Source of the DNA: Lachnospiraceae bacterium
Lineage (GTDB): Bacteria; Bacillota; Clostridia; Lachnospirales; Lachnospiraceae
Assembly: GCA_016286555.1 (NCBI GenBank)
Contig: JAEETA010000009.1
Location: 1-64,000, forward strand
Length of the DNA: 64,000 nucleotides
Reading direction: 5' to 3'
Shown here: positions 43,638 to 54,964 of the stretch, piece after piece
How the letters are laid out: each line of letters begins with the position of its first letter
Position numbering within the stretch: the stretch's first letter is position 1
The notes under the pieces: generated by a model
Databases searched by the model: none
What the model was told of the DNA's origin: nothing
The model's input: only the letters and a program-made list of their open reading frames with translations
Made by a program: the position numbers and the translations under genes

Positions 43638-45878
43638 TTACTCAACCGGACGACTTTCATATCCTCCCGTAACAGGGAAAGACAGATTTCCGGTACCTTT
43701 CAAAAACAGTTCCAGTACTTCGCGGGTCTCTTCCGGACTTTCCGTGGAAAATTCCAGACGAAGATTGCATTTTCCCTCCCACTTATCCAAATGCTTGTGC
43801 AGATCCGTGGGAAGGGAATTGTAGATCAGGTTCTGACAATGGACACAATCGACCCAAACGGGGAAAGTCTTCCCGTAGCGATCCGTCAGGCTGTCGAAGG
43901 AAGGCTTACTGCCGTTAAGACACCCCTTTCTCGTCTTCGTTACGCACCCTGCACTCACCATCAACACGGCCCTGCCGTAGACAACTCTGGAAATCCCCCG
44001 GGGCTTCGCACCATCCTCAAAGAGATCAAAGAGAAGCCTCTCCTGCTCCCTGGCGGAAAGTTCCAAAGGCAGGGTCATGAGATCCGCATGCTCTGACAAT
44101 ACGCCGGCAGACTCCCGGTTCCAGACATAGAGACCGTGATCCGTGCCAACAAGGAAGGACGCCGGCAATAATCCGGAAGCTTTTACCGCCTCCAGAAGCC
44201 GCAGATCCTCCAGGCAACGAGCATAAGCGCCGTCAAAATCCTTGCCTGCGCACATCGCTGCCATGCATTCAAAGAGCTTCACTCCGTCCTTTCTCCGCAC
44301 CTGATTCAGCATGACAAAGACAGAACTCTCCGGGTGCCGAACTTTCCAGTCCGTCAAGGACGCAAGGACCGCATCTTCATCGGAAGAACCCAGCAGACTT
44401 TCCTCCAGAAGCACTCTGCAGGACTCATGATACCCATAATCAAAAAAGGTCAGCGCCTGCTCCTTCGTCCTAAGCAGGATCTCATAACAGGTACCGGTAC
44501 GTTCCCGGCCATCCGCATTTCCTTCAGTCTCCCAAGTACCAAATGCACAGTTCACGGGAGGCAGTTCGTTTTCCCGGATCACAGGTGCCTTTCTCCGGTG
44601 CAGATCCGCCAGTCCCTTGGCCTCCAGGATCTGCTCCTCCATGGCGGCGATTCCCTTTCTGCGCAGAGCATTTAAGGCTGCCACAGGCAGGAACACGTCC
44701 CCTTCCGCATAAACGGATATCTCTTCCGTTTTGCAGGAAAAGACACTTCCTCCAAGCTTTAACAGCTGCTTTTTGATCTCCTCTTCGGAGAGAGGTTTCT
44801 TCTGCGCAGCCTGCACCGTATCTCCGTTCACCGAAGCGTACAGCTCCCCACAGCTTAAGTTCAGGACAGCGACACTGCCCGGCGCCAGATACAGCTCCAT
44901 GGAAAGGGGATAAGCAGGGGCATAGGTCGTATGCTCGGGCTTCAGAAAACGCTCCCGTACCGATTCCAGCACGGACTCGGACTGACCGTTGTATCCGGGT
45001 CCATCCAGGCTCACCATTTCACGACCGTTTCTGCGATGGTAATATCCTTCCGAGGTCTCCCCCCGGACATAGAGCCCCAGCAGGTCCCTGGCATCCTTCT
45101 CCGATTTTTTCGAACCGTCCAGCTTCTTCCGGTAGGCATTGGTGACAGCCGCCACATACTCCGGGGATTTCATCCGACCCTCGATCTTAAAGGAATCGAT
45201 TTCGGCATCAACCAACTCCTCTATGATATCGTAAGCAGACAGGTCCTTCAGGCTTAAGGGATACTCCCCTTCATAGGGAAGTCTGCAGGGCTGGGCACAG
45301 CGTCCTCTGTTGCCGCTCCTGCCTCCCAGCATGCTGCTGAAGAGACATTTCCCGGAATAGCAATAACAGAGCGCTCCGTGGATAAAGCATTCCACCTCCT
45401 GACCGCTCTCCTGTTTCAGGACCCGCACTTCCTCCAGAGAAAGTTCCCTGGCAGGCACCACGCGGCATACTCCCTGATCCTTCAAAAACAATGCACCTTC
45501 CGCAGCAGTCACGGACATCTGGGTGCTGGCATGGAGTTCCAGACCGGGGAAGGTTTCCCGAAGAACTCTCAAGACCCCAAGATCCTGAACGATCACGCCG
45601 TCCAGTCCCGCCGCATACAAAGGCGCCATAAAGCCGGGGAGTTGTATCAGCTCCTCTTCCTTTACCAGCGTGTTTACCGTCAGATAGACCCGTACGCCGT
45701 AAAGATGGGCATAGCGAATACACTCCGAAAGCTCTTCTTCCGAAAAATTATCCGCATATGCTCTTGCCCCAAAGCTCTTACCGGCCAGGTAAACCGCATC
45801 CGCTCCCGCTTTCACGGCGGCGTAAAAGGCTTCCCGGGATCCGGCGGGAGCCAGGAGTTCTCCCTTGTTTTTCTTCAT
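43638..45878 (-). CDS. U32 family peptidase with DUF3656 C-terminal region
   Basis: The protein has 746 residues. The N-terminal U32 barrel (ELLAPAGSREAFYAAVKAGADAVYLAG; ELHASTQMSVT; ECFIHGALCYCYSGKCLFSS; GGRSGNRGRCAQPCRLPY with iron-sulfur-type cysteines) is followed by the DUF3656 region seen in long members. Some U32 relatives act in tRNA or cofactor hydroxylation, so a peptidase role is not certain. No good ribosome site precedes the ATG at 45878. It lies 42 bases after the zapA stop and forms a unit with the SEDS-PBP gene. Confidence 0.9.
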   Translation of the reverse strand: MKKNKGELLAPAGSREAFYAAVKAGADAVYLAGKSFGARAYADNFSEEELSECIRYAHLYGVRVYLTVNTLVKEEELIQLPGFMAPLYAAGLDGVIVQDLGVLRVLRETFPGLELHASTQMSVTAAEGALFLKDQGVCRVVPARELSLEEVRVLKQESGQEVECFIHGALCYCYSGKCLFSSMLGGRSGNRGRCAQPCRLPYEGEYPLSLKDLSAYDIIEELVDAEIDSFKIEGRMKSPEYVAAVTNAYRKKLDGSKKSEKDARDLLGLYVRGETSEGYYHRRNGREMVSLDGPGYNGQSESVLESVRERFLKPEHTTYAPAYPLSMELYLAPGSVAVLNLSCGELYASVNGDTVQAAQKKPLSEEEIKKQLLKLGGSVFSCKTEEISVYAEGDVFLPVAALNALRRKGIAAMEEQILEAKGLADLHRRKAPVIRENELPPVNCAFGTWETEGNADGRERTGTCYEILLRTKEQALTFFDYGYHESCRVLLEESLLGSSDEDAVLASLTDWKVRHPESSVFVMLNQVRRKDGVKLFECMAAMCAGKDFDGAYARCLEDLRLLEAVKASGLLPASFLVGTDHGLYVWNRESAGVLSEHADLMTLPLELSAREQERLLFDLFEDGAKPRGISRVVYGRAVLMVSAGCVTKTRKGCLNGSKPSFDSLTDRYGKTFPVWVDCVHCQNLIYNSLPTDLHKHLDKWEGKCNLRLEFSTESPEETREVLELFLKGTGNLSFPVTGGYESRPVE

Positions 45879-45892
45879 CTTTTACCGAAAAA

Positions 45893-45912
45893 AGAGCTGT
45901 CCGCCAGGACAG
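45893..45912 (-). terminator. rho-independent terminator after zapA
   Basis: GCTGTCC/GGACAGC with a four-base loop and, on the minus strand, a six-T tail (opposite 45885-45890). The U32 gene start is nearby at 45878, so it may only partly block read-through. Confidence 0.8.
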
Positions 45913-45919
45913 CCCTTTC

Positions 45920-46321
45920 TTATTTACCCTTCAGCTGCGTCTCAAGCTGCACGATCTTCTTTGCGTTCTCTGCCAGAGAGTTCTGAAGCTCCGCCACCTG
46001 CTTGGTCAGGGTGTCCAGCTTCATCTGATCGGCAACTCTGTCATGCTTGAGATCGTAGATCACCTTGTCTCTCTCTTCGAGCTCTGCATTCAGCAGATCG
46101 ATCTGCTTCTTCGCCTTGAAATAATCGTCGGCGATATTGACCTCCAGCAGCACTGCCTTAATATCCTCAGGCTGGATGCGATATGCTTCGAGCTTGCTGT
46201 ACTCCTCAATCATGTCATTGATGTAGGAAGCAATCCTCTGTTGATATTCGGGGGTCTCATAACCGGAGAGGGTCAGAACCCTGCCGCCGATCACGACCTG
46301 TGTATCTGTCTTTTGTGACAT
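45920..46321 (-). CDS. zapA: cell division protein ZapA
   Basis: The 133-residue FtsZ-ring stabiliser has the ZapA domain TQVVIGGRVLTLSGYETPEYQQRIASYIND at about residues 6-36. A coiled coil (about 70-130: ELEERDKVIYDLKHD...) is longer than in many family members. The ATG at 46321 has GAGG six bases upstream. It has its own promoter (46458-46486) and a leader of about 130 bases with a strong hairpin. Confidence 0.9.
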   Translation of the reverse strand: MSQKTDTQVVIGGRVLTLSGYETPEYQQRIASYINDMIEEYSKLEAYRIQPEDIKAVLLEVNIADDYFKAKKQIDLLNAELEERDKVIYDLKHDRVADQMKLDTLTKQVAELQNSLAENAKKIVQLETQLKGK

Positions 46322-46403
46322 ATCCCACCTCGTCTGTGTCTGAATCCGATTGAGCAAAGCGGTCAAAACACTCGTTTATGTAAGCATACCTTGCAAATTC
46401 CTG

Positions 46404-46430
46404 ACAACAGAATGCCTCGCATTCTGTTGT
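46404..46430 (-). promoter_or_regulatory. perfect hairpin in the zapA leader
   Basis: ACAACAGAATGC/GCATTCTGTTGT is a 12-base perfect stem with a three-base loop. It lies between the predicted zapA transcription start (about 46451) and the gene. There is no T tract on either side, so it is more likely an mRNA structure or operator than a terminator. Confidence 0.6.
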
Positions 46431-46457
46431 ATGACTCATGACCCTTGCATTAACCAA

Positions 46458-46486
46458 ATTATAAAACACGAAAGGTTTTACTGCAA
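46458..46486 (-). promoter_or_regulatory. promoter of zapA
   Basis: A consensus TATAAT (46458-46463) and TTGCAG (46481-46486) are spaced by 17 bases on the minus strand, immediately after the ruvB stop codon. Confidence 0.6.
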
Positions 46487-46493
46487 GCAAAAC

Positions 46494-47483
46494 TCAAAGC
46501 CCCAAGTGGGTCCTGGCGGTCTCGGTGGCCACTCTTCCCTTGGGGGTCCGCATCAGCAGTCCGTTCTTGATGAGATAAGGCTCGTAAACATCCTCAATGG
46601 TTCCCGCATCCTCTCCGATGGCTGCGGACAGGGTATCCAGTCCCACAGGGCCGCCCTCAAACTTGATGAGGATGGTCTCCAGGATCAGCCGGTCGATATG
46701 ATCCAGGCCCAGCCGGTCCACATCCATAAGGTCCAGTGCCTCAATGGCCACGGGCAATGTGATCACGCCGTCGTAGCGGACCTGGGCGTAGTCTCTCACC
46801 CGCTTCAGGATCCGGTTGGAAAGTCTCGGGGTACCGCGGCTCCGACGAGCCATTTCCTCTGCGCCTTCCCGTTCCACCTCGATGTTCATCTTTGCAGCGG
46901 AATGCAGGATGATATGAGTCAGTTCCTGCACCGTATAGAATTCCAGATGATAAATGAGGCCGAAGCGATCCCGCAAGGGTGCTGTCAAGAGGCCTGCTCT
47001 GGTGGTGGCTCCCACCAGGGTAAAATGGGGCAGGGGAAGTCTCACGGATCTGGAGGTGGAGGAAGAATCCTTCCCGATGATCACGTCGATGCAATAATCC
47101 TCCATGGCAGGGTATAGTACCTCTTCCACCTGACGATTCAGGCGATGGATCTCGTCCACGAACAGCAGGTCCCCCTCCTGAAGACTGTTTAAGATCGCGG
47201 CCATCTCCGCCGGTTTTTCAATGGCGGGTCCGCTGGTGACCTTGATATGGGTTCCCATTTCATTGGCTATGATATTGGCAAGTGTAGTCTTTCCCAGTCC
47301 TGGAGGGCCGTAAAGAAGCACGTGATCCAGGGCCTCTCCTCTGGAAAGTGCTGCCCGGATGCCGATCTCCAGGCCTTCCTTGATAGGCTCCTGTCCGATA
47401 TAATCCGCAAGCTTCTTCGGCCGAAGGGATCCTTCGATGGGAAGATCTTCTTTGGTTCTGCCTGTTTCGATACTGCGCGCCAT
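46494..47483 (-). CDS. ruvB: Holliday junction branch migration ATPase RuvB
   Basis: The 329-residue AAA+ motor has [23 protein letters not shown], Walker [12 protein letters not shown], Walker [11 protein letters not shown], the [19 protein letters not shown] sensor segment, and a C-terminal winged helix ([20 protein letters not shown]). It follows ruvA by nine bases under the same SOS-regulated promoter. Confidence 0.98.
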   Translation of the reverse strand: MARSIETGRTKEDLPIEGSLRPKKLADYIGQEPIKEGLEIGIRAALSRGEALDHVLLYGPPGLGKTTLANIIANEMGTHIKVTSGPAIEKPAEMAAILNSLQEGDLLFVDEIHRLNRQVEEVLYPAMEDYCIDVIIGKDSSSTSRSVRLPLPHFTLVGATTRAGLLTAPLRDRFGLIYHLEFYTVQELTHIILHSAAKMNIEVEREGAEEMARRSRGTPRLSNRILKRVRDYAQVRYDGVITLPVAIEALDLMDVDRLGLDHIDRLILETILIKFEGGPVGLDTLSAAIGEDAGTIEDVYEPYLIKNGLLMRTPKGRVATETARTHLGL

Positions 47484-47492
47484 GTCCTTCTC

Positions 47493-48107
47493 CTAAAACA
47501 GATATTTCAAAGCCGCTCCAAGCACGGCGCCGGAATCCATACCTTCCGTATCCGGGATCTGAGCCACAGCCTTCCGGCTCTCGGTGGAGGAATATCCCAG
47601 TGCGATGAGGGCCGCAACCGCATCCGACCGCTCCGGGCTCATATTCTCCGTCGCTGCATGAACGTTGCCGGCGGAAGCCGCCTGCTCCAGGAGACTCTCC
47701 TCCGTCAGGCGCACCTTGTCCTTCAGCTCCAGGATTATCCTCTGCGCCGTCTTGGGTCCGATGCCCGGAGCCGCAGAGATGGCCTTGGCATCTCCTGACA
47801 AAATGGCAAAACGCACAGAATCAGGATCCAGTTCCGACAGGATCGAAAGCCCGGCCTTGGGCCCGACGCCGCTGACACTGATGAGCCGCTTAAACAGCTC
47901 CAGCTCGTCCCGGTTCATAAATCCGTATAAGGAAATGGCATCCTCACGGAGTGCGGTATAGGTGTAGAGCTTCACCGATTCGCCGATTCCCGGAAGCTGG
48001 GACGCAGTCCTGGCGGAGATCCCCACATTCACGCCGAAGCCGCCCACATCTACGATGCAGCCGTCCTCGGTGATGCCATCCAATATTCCCTGAACAAATG
48101 CAAACAT
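47493..48107 (-). CDS. ruvA: Holliday junction DNA-binding protein RuvA
   Basis: The 204-residue tetrameric junction-binding subunit starts MFAFVQGILDGI. Helix-hairpin-helix motifs are ISVSGVGPKAGLSILS and ISAAPGIGPKTAQRIILELKDKV (about residues 73-130), and the RuvB-contacting domain III is at the C-terminus (AVAALIALGYSSTESRKAV). The ATG at 48107 has GGGAGG seven bases upstream. Confidence 0.97.
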   Translation of the reverse strand: MFAFVQGILDGITEDGCIVDVGGFGVNVGISARTASQLPGIGESVKLYTYTALREDAISLYGFMNRDELELFKRLISVSGVGPKAGLSILSELDPDSVRFAILSGDAKAISAAPGIGPKTAQRIILELKDKVRLTEESLLEQAASAGNVHAATENMSPERSDAVAALIALGYSSTESRKAVAQIPDTEGMDSGAVLGAALKYLF

Positions 48108-48136
48108 ACAAAAACCTCCCGCACTCAAACATGTTC

Positions 48137-48166
48137 ATATTACCACAATCGAACATATGTTTTCAA
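48137..48166 (-). promoter_or_regulatory. promoter of ruvAB
   Basis: TTGAAA (48161-48166) and TAATAT (48137-48142) have 18-base spacing on the minus strand; the LexA-like box lies in the spacer. Confidence 0.7.
48150..48163. promoter_or_regulatory. LexA/SOS box controlling ruvAB
   Basis: CGAACATATGTTTT matches 13 of 14 positions of the Bacillus-type SOS consensus CGAACRNRYGTTYC. It overlaps the -35 and spacer of the ruvA promoter, which is the expected position for repression. Confidence 0.8.
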
Positions 48167-48184
48167 GTGCAGGGAGGTATTTTG

Positions 48185-49537
48185 TTATCCTTTGTTTTCT
48201 TTCAAAAGTTTCCTGTAGAACAGGATAAAACAAACAAGATGTGCAAAGAATGTCAACGCCCAGCTGATGGGATAGGACACGTAAAGTACCGCCTGTGTCC
48301 GGAACTCCCGGAATACCGTCAGGATCCAGATGATGCGGAACAGACAGGCGCCTGTAAGTGACACGATCATGGGAGCGATGGAATAGCCCATGCCGCGGAT
48401 CATGCCCACCATGGTATCCATCATGCCGCAGAGGGCATAGGTCACACAGATGTATTTCATCCGCAGCAGACCGTAGGCAATGACCTGAGGATCCGTACTG
48501 TAAAGGCCCAGCAGTTTGTCCCCGATGAGGTAGGAACCGCCGCCGAAGACGATGCCCGTCAGGATCACCGCGCCCATGCAGATCAGGCAGATGCTGCGGA
48601 TCCGCAGGTATTTCCGGGCACCCATATTCTGGGAGGTAAAGCTGGTGGCCGTCTGGGAATAGGCGTACATTGCGGAATAAATAAAGCCCTCGATATTGGC
48701 GGACGCCGCATTTCCGGCCATGGCAATGCCGCCGAAGGAATTGATGGAGGACTGGATGATCACGTTGGAAATGGAGAAGAGGCACCCTTGCAATCCCGCC
48801 GGCAAGCCGATCCGCAGGAGCTGTCCCAGCATGCTTCCGTGGAGCCGGATCCTTCCGATCTCCAGCTTTGCAGGGCCATCCAGCCCCAGCAGGCACCGGA
48901 ACACCAGTACGGCGGAGATGCCCTGGGAGATCACGGTAGCGGAAGCCACTCCCGCAACGCCCATGTGAAATCCCATCACAAAGATCAGATTCAGGATCAC
49001 ATTGATGATCCCGGCACCGGTGAGATAGATCAAAGGCCTGGTGGTATCTCCCAGCGCGTTCAGGATGGAACTGCCGTAATTGTAGATCAGGTTAAAAACG
49101 GTGCCCGCAAAATAGATCCGCATGTATCTGGTGGCCAGGGGCAGGATCTCCTCGGGAGATCCCATTATCACCAGACAGGGGGCCGCCGCCAGAATGCCGA
49201 TGAGGGTCAGAGCAACGCCGCCGATCAGCGCCGCCGCCACGGAAGTGTGGACCATGTCCGATAGTTCCCGGTCCCTTCCGGCGCCCTTGTAATGGGCCAC
49301 CATCACGTTGGCGCCCACGCCCAGACCAATGAACATCTTGCTCAGCAGATTGATAAGGGAACTGGTGGAACCCACCGCCGCCAGCGCATCACTTCCGGCA
49401 AAACGCCCCACCACAATGACATCCGCGGCATTAAAAAGGAGCTGCAGTTCCGCGGAAAGCATCAGCGGAATATAGAAGGCCAGGATCTTGGGAAGCAGGG
49501 CCCCGTTTGTCATATCGATTTCAAAACGTTTCTTCAT
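48185..49537 (-). CDS. MATE family efflux transporter
   Basis: The 450-residue multidrug/cation antiporter is predicted to have 12 membrane spans in two homologous halves (LPKILAFYIPLMLSAELQLLFNAADVIVVGRFAG at the N-terminus; second half from about residue 230). Substrate unknown. The ATG at 49537 is preferred over a TTG at 49543; no convincing ribosome site is seen. It is a single gene between the leuD terminator and the ruvA promoter. Confidence 0.92.
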   Translation of the reverse strand: MKKRFEIDMTNGALLPKILAFYIPLMLSAELQLLFNAADVIVVGRFAGSDALAAVGSTSSLINLLSKMFIGLGVGANVMVAHYKGAGRDRELSDMVHTSVAAALIGGVALTLIGILAAAPCLVIMGSPEEILPLATRYMRIYFAGTVFNLIYNYGSSILNALGDTTRPLIYLTGAGIINVILNLIFVMGFHMGVAGVASATVISQGISAVLVFRCLLGLDGPAKLEIGRIRLHGSMLGQLLRIGLPAGLQGCLFSISNVIIQSSINSFGGIAMAGNAASANIEGFIYSAMYAYSQTATSFTSQNMGARKYLRIRSICLICMGAVILTGIVFGGGSYLIGDKLLGLYSTDPQVIAYGLLRMKYICVTYALCGMMDTMVGMIRGMGYSIAPMIVSLTGACLFRIIWILTVFREFRTQAVLYVSYPISWALTFFAHLVCFILFYRKLLKENKG

Positions 49538-49575
49538 AAGCAATCAAAAAACAATCATCCAAAGAGAAAAAAAGA

Positions 49576-49597
49576 CCTGCGACAAAAATGCCGCAGG
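49576..49597 (-). terminator. rho-independent terminator after leuD
   Basis: CCTGCG/CGCAGG stem with a ten-base loop and, on the minus strand, a run of seven T residues after one C (opposite 49567-49573). Confidence 0.8.
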
Positions 49598-49605
49598 CCG
49601 AAAAC

Positions 49606-50097
49606 TTAAGGTCTTCCGTTGTTGATCCACTGCACAAGACCTTCGTTTGCGATGATCTTCTGCATGAACTCCGGAAATGCCTGTCCCCGGAAGCTGTCTC
49701 CCGTGGTCAGGTCCCTGATCTCGCCGGAATCAAAATCGATCTCCACTTCATCCCCCGCCGAAATGGCTTTTGCCGCTTCGGGACACTCGATGATGGGAAG
49801 TCCGATATTGATGGCATTGCGGTAAAAGATTCTGGCGAAGGTTTCAGCGATGACGCAGCTTACCCCGGATGCCTTGATGGCGATGGGGGCATGCTCTCTC
49901 GAGGAACCGCAGCCGAAATTCTTGTTGGCAACAATGATATCACCCTTGTTCACCTTGTCAACAAATTCTTTGTCGATGTCCTCCATGCAGTGGGTTGCCA
50001 GCTCTGCCGGATCGGACGAATTCAGATATCTTGCGGGAATAATGACGTCAGTGTCAACATTGTCTCCGTATTTAAAAACCCTTCCTTTTGCCTGCAT
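49606..50097 (-). CDS. leuD: 3-isopropylmalate dehydratase small subunit
   Basis: The 163-residue subunit completes the aconitase-like isomerase of leucine synthesis. [16 protein letters not shown] and [18 protein letters not shown] are the family motifs. It is the short archaeal/Firmicute LeuD type. The ATG at 50097 starts 11 bases after the leuC stop with a GGAGGA-type site. Confidence 0.96.
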   Translation of the reverse strand: MQAKGRVFKYGDNVDTDVIIPARYLNSSDPAELATHCMEDIDKEFVDKVNKGDIIVANKNFGCGSSREHAPIAIKASGVSCVIAETFARIFYRNAINIGLPIIECPEAAKAISAGDEVEIDFDSGEIRDLTTGDSFRGQAFPEFMQKIIANEGLVQWINNGRP

Positions 50098-50107
50098 ACG
50101 CTCCTCC

Positions 50108-51376
50108 TTAAAGATCTTCCGGGCAGGAGATCTGACCGGTGATGGCACTGGCTGCCGCCACAGCGGGGCTTGCCAGATAAATTTCGGAATCCACATGTCC
50201 CATACGACCTACAAAGTTCCGGTTGGTGGTGGACACGCAGCGCTCGCCCTGCGCCAGGACGCCCATGTAACCGCCCAGGCAGGGACCGCAGGTGGGCGTG
50301 GACACCACACCGCCGGCCTCGATAAAGGTCCGAAGGAGTCCTTCTTCCATGGACTGGAGATACACGGACTGGGTAGCGGGGATCACGATGAGACGCACCC
50401 CGGGAGCCACCTTTCTGCCCTTCAGGATCTCGGCAGCCTCTCTCATATCCTGGATCCGGCCGTTGGTGCAGGATCCGATGACCACCTGGTCGATCTTGAT
50501 GTCGCCCTCGGCGTGGATCTGGTCGATGGTATGGGTGTTCTCGGGCAGATGAGGGAAGGACACGGTAGGACGTAAGGTGGAGAGATCGATCTCGATGGTC
50601 TCGTCATATTCCGCATCCGGATCTGCCTCATAAACCGTGTAAGGTCTGGTAGCATGCTCCTTCAGATATTCTTCCGTGATCTCATCCACGGGGAAAATGC
50701 CGTTCTTGCCGCCGGCCTCAATGGCCATGTTGGCGATGGTAAAACGATCATCCATGGTCAGGTGCCTGATGCCTTCTCCGGTAAACTCCATGGAGCGATA
50801 CAGGGCACCGTCCACACCGATCATGCCGATGATGTGCAGGATCAGGTCCTTGCCGCTGATGTGCTTTGCAGGCTTTCCCACGATGTTAAAGCGAATGGCG
50901 GAAGGCACCTTGAACCATGCCTGGCCCGTTGCCATGCCGGCAGCCATATCCGTGCTGCCCACACCGGTGGAAAATGCGCCCAGCGCACCGTAGGTACAGG
51001 TATGGGAATCCGCACCGATGATCACATCACCAGGAACCGTCAGACCTTTTTCGGGCAGCAGCGCATGCTCGATGCCCATCTGGCCCACCTCAAAATAATT
51101 GGTGATCTCGTTTTTCCGGGCAAACTCTCTCACGCACTTGCAATGCTCGGCGGATTTGATGTCCTTGTTGGGGACAAAATGATCGGGCACCAGCGCGATC
51201 TTGTCCTTGTTAAAGACTCCCTCCACCTTCATTTTTTCCAGCTCATGAATGGCTACGGGACTGGTGATGTCGTTTCCAAGCACCAGGTCCAGATCCGCCA
51301 TGATCAGCTGTCCTGCCTTTACCTCCGGCAAGCCGGCGGCATGGGCCAGGATCTTCTGTGTCATTGTCATTCCCAT
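50108..51376 (-). CDS. leuC: 3-isopropylmalate dehydratase large subunit
   Basis: The 422-residue iron-sulfur subunit isomerises 2- to 3-isopropylmalate. Cluster cysteines are visible in [14 protein letters not shown] and [37 protein letters not shown] is the substrate segment. GGGAGG lies seven bases before the ATG. It is paired with leuD and 17 bases behind an ABC exporter gene. Confidence 0.97.
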   Translation of the reverse strand: MGMTMTQKILAHAAGLPEVKAGQLIMADLDLVLGNDITSPVAIHELEKMKVEGVFNKDKIALVPDHFVPNKDIKSAEHCKCVREFARKNEITNYFEVGQMGIEHALLPEKGLTVPGDVIIGADSHTCTYGALGAFSTGVGSTDMAAGMATGQAWFKVPSAIRFNIVGKPAKHISGKDLILHIIGMIGVDGALYRSMEFTGEGIRHLTMDDRFTIANMAIEAGGKNGIFPVDEITEEYLKEHATRPYTVYEADPDAEYDETIEIDLSTLRPTVSFPHLPENTHTIDQIHAEGDIKIDQVVIGSCTNGRIQDMREAAEILKGRKVAPGVRLIVIPATQSVYLQSMEEGLLRTFIEAGGVVSTPTCGPCLGGYMGVLAQGERCVSTTNRNFVGRMGHVDSEIYLASPAVAAASAITGQISCPEDL

Positions 51377-51393
51377 ACTGTTTCCTCCCTCGA

Positions 51394-53202
51394 TCAGCTC
51401 TGCAGCTTTTTCATATGATAGAAGGCTCCCTTGGAAGCCATCAGTTCGTCGTAGGTTCCGATCTCCTCACACTTGCCGTCGGCGATGACCGCAATGCGGT
51501 CCGCTCCGGTAATGGTGGACAGTCTGTGGGCCACGATAAAGGTGGTGCGTCCACGGCACAGATTTTCAATGGCCTCCTGGATCAGCTTCTCGGATACGGA
51601 ATCCAGCGCCGAAGTCGCTTCATCCAGCACGATGACCTTGGGATCCCGGATCAAAGCTCTGGCGATGGAAACACGCTGTCTCTGACCGCCGGAAAGCTTG
51701 CCGCCGTGCTCTCCCACCTGGGTATCCAGACCGTGGGGCATACCGGCAATGAGATCCTTCAAATTCGCGGCTTCAATGACCTGCGCCAGTTTTTCCTCGC
51801 TCACATCCTCACACCCGTAGGTGATGTTGTCCCGGATGGAACCGGAGAACAGAATGCTGGTCTGGGGCACCACTGCCAGGAAATGCCGATAGGAGCGCAG
51901 ATCCAGATTGTCCATGTTCCGGCCGTCCAGAAGGAGCTGTCCTCCCGTGGCTTTGTAAAATCCGATGACCATGTTCAAAATGGTGGATTTTCCGGCACCG
52001 GACTCTCCCACCAGTGCGATGGTCTCTCCCGGTTTCACATCCAGATTCAGACCATTTAAGACATCACTGTCACTGTCCTTGTAGTGGAAATGCACATTTT
52101 CAAAGGTGAAATGCCCCTGCACTTCCGAGATCTCCAGCTTGCCCTGATTGTCCTCCACCTCGTCGGAAAGCAGCACCTCACCGATGGAGTTCACGCTCTC
52201 CACGCCCTTGGCGATGGCGGGCACCAGACTGATGACTGCGGAGACCTGATTGACGATGGTGGCAAAATAGCTCTGGTAAAGGGTGATGTCACCGGGCTCA
52301 ATGGAATGCCGGTAAGCCAGCACCGCCGTAAAGCACAGGCAGATCACCTGGAAGATCTGGAAGATCACCCATCCCACGGAACCGAACAGGGTCTGGACCA
52401 GATCCAGCTTGTAACCCTTCTCCGCCACAGCGAAGAGCTGGGAACTCATCTTTTTGACTTCTTCGTCCTCCAGAGCGTGGGCTCTGGTAACAGGGATCAT
52501 CTCCACCATCTCCATGACTCTGGCGGAGGTCTCTTCCATCTCCTTCCGGAATTCCGAATTACGCTTTTTCATCACGTTCCGGAAAAACCACATGGTTCCC
52601 GCCGCAACGGGGGTGGTGATGAGAAAGAAGAAAAATACCACATAGCTCTTCCGCACGGTAACTGCCAGAGCAACACCGATGTTCAGCGCAATGTTCAGGG
52701 CGCTTAAAAACATCTGGGTGCTGAGCTGCTCCACCGCTTCCACGTCACGCATGATCTTGGACTGCAGTCTTCCGGACTGAGTGTCCACATGATAGGAAAT
52801 GGTGAGCTGCTGAAGCTTTCGGATCAGGGCTTTGCGCAGCCCCGTCTCCGCGTAGCGGGTGGCCTGGCTCTTATAGGCCGTGTAGGCGTAGTTCATGGGG
52901 ATGTTCAAAAGCAACAACACCACCATCAGCGCCCCGTAAAAGATCAGCTTCCGGATCAGGTCACCGTCCCCCTTCACCACGGAATTGATGACGCCGGAGG
53001 TGACTATGGGCAGGACCCACACCGGGGAATGCTTGATGAAAAAGAAGAAAACGGCCAGGAGAAACTTGTGATAATACCCCTTATAGATCCCCACGAGGAT
53101 CCGCAGGGGATGCCCCTTATGCTTCCGGTACATCTCCGTAAACCAGACCTCGGGAAGAATGCCTTTGGGCGATTTGATTTTTTCTTCGAAACTGGATGTC
53201 AT
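51394..53202 (-). CDS. ABC transporter, fused permease and ATP-binding protein
   Basis: The 602-residue half-transporter exporter has six spans in residues 45-320. The nucleotide-binding domain has GESGAGKST (Walker A, about 390), [16 protein letters not shown] (signature) and [12 protein letters not shown] (Walker B). It probably works as a homodimer. The substrate is unknown; its position ahead of leuCD does not fix a role. No clear ribosome site precedes the ATG at 53202, which follows the ilvC terminator closely. Confidence 0.92.
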   Translation of the reverse strand: MTSSFEEKIKSPKGILPEVWFTEMYRKHKGHPLRILVGIYKGYYHKFLLAVFFFFIKHSPVWVLPIVTSGVINSVVKGDGDLIRKLIFYGALMVVLLLLNIPMNYAYTAYKSQATRYAETGLRKALIRKLQQLTISYHVDTQSGRLQSKIMRDVEAVEQLSTQMFLSALNIALNIGVALAVTVRKSYVVFFFFLITTPVAAGTMWFFRNVMKKRNSEFRKEMEETSARVMEMVEMIPVTRAHALEDEEVKKMSSQLFAVAEKGYKLDLVQTLFGSVGWVIFQIFQVICLCFTAVLAYRHSIEPGDITLYQSYFATIVNQVSAVISLVPAIAKGVESVNSIGEVLLSDEVEDNQGKLEISEVQGHFTFENVHFHYKDSDSDVLNGLNLDVKPGETIALVGESGAGKSTILNMVIGFYKATGGQLLLDGRNMDNLDLRSYRHFLAVVPQTSILFSGSIRDNITYGCEDVSEEKLAQVIEAANLKDLIAGMPHGLDTQVGEHGGKLSGGQRQRVSIARALIRDPKVIVLDEATSALDSVSEKLIQEAIENLCRGRTTFIVAHRLSTITGADRIAVIADGKCEEIGTYDELMASKGAFYHMKKLQS

Positions 53203-53217
53203 ACGATACGAAAAACA

Positions 53218-53241
53218 GGGGGCCGCTTTCGGCAGCCCCCC
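53218..53241 (-). terminator. rho-independent terminator after ilvC
   Basis: GGGGGC/GCCCCC stem with, on the minus strand, TGTTTTT following. It lies ten bases beyond the ilvC stop codon. Confidence 0.85.
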
Positions 53242-53251
53242 GAGTGATCTG

Positions 53252-54325
<1,074 letters not shown>

Positions 54326-54826
54326 TTAGGGCAAATAGGTCACATTCTCGGCGCCTCTGGTGAGACCTGCGATACCGGTCCGTGCCAGCTCCAGCACCTC
54401 GTGTCCGTCCAACAGACGTAAGAATGCGTCCACCTTGGACTGGTTGCCGGTGATCTCGATGATGACACAATCGGGAGACACATCGATGATGTTGCCGCGG
54501 AAGATCTCCGTGGTAGCCACGATGGTCTGGCGCTCCTGGGGCGTGATCTTCACCTTCACCATGGCGAGCTCGCGGTACACGCTCTCGTCCGGCTTCAGCT
54601 CCTTAATGTCTCTCACATCCTCCAGCTTTGCCAGCTGCTTCTCGATCTGCTCCAGCACCTCGTCATCTCCGCTGGTGCAGATGGTAATGCGGGTGTAGCG
54701 GGCATCCGCCGTTACGCCTGCAGTAATGCTCTCGATGTTATAACCTCTTCTGGAAAACAGTCCGGATATACGACTGAGCACACCCGAATTATTGTCGACC
54801 AAAAGCTGAAAAACTTTCTTTCTCAA
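54326..54826 (-). CDS. ilvN: acetolactate synthase regulatory small subunit, first copy
   Basis: The 166-residue ACT-domain subunit confers valine feedback on acetolactate synthase. FQLLVDNNSGVLSRISGLFSRRGYNIESITAG at the N-terminus and a second ACT-like half (IIEITGNQSKVDAFLRLL) are typical. The start is TTG 54826 with GGAGG seven to eight bases upstream. It has its own promoter and is followed by ilvC. A paralogue lies at 54965-55462. Confidence 0.94.
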   Translation of the reverse strand: MRKKVFQLLVDNNSGVLSRISGLFSRRGYNIESITAGVTADARYTRITICTSGDDEVLEQIEKQLAKLEDVRDIKELKPDESVYRELAMVKVKITPQERQTIVATTEIFRGNIIDVSPDCVIIEITGNQSKVDAFLRLLDGHEVLELARTGIAGLTRGAENVTYLP

Positions 54827-54870
54827 GATGAAACCTCCTGAAAAATTCCCTTGATTTCAAGCTAGATTCT

Positions 54871-54899
54871 ACTTTAGCAACGATGGATTGTAATGTCAA
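54871..54899 (-). promoter_or_regulatory. promoter of ilvN-ilvC
   Basis: TTGACA (54894-54899) and TAAAGT (54871-54876) have 17-base spacing on the minus strand, 45 bases upstream of the TTG start. No T-box leader is seen. Confidence 0.75.
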
Positions 54900-54964
54900 C
54901 AGACACTTTTTAACCATCTGAAAACTTGATCTTTGTTAATATCCGGAAACCTGCAAAAATAATC

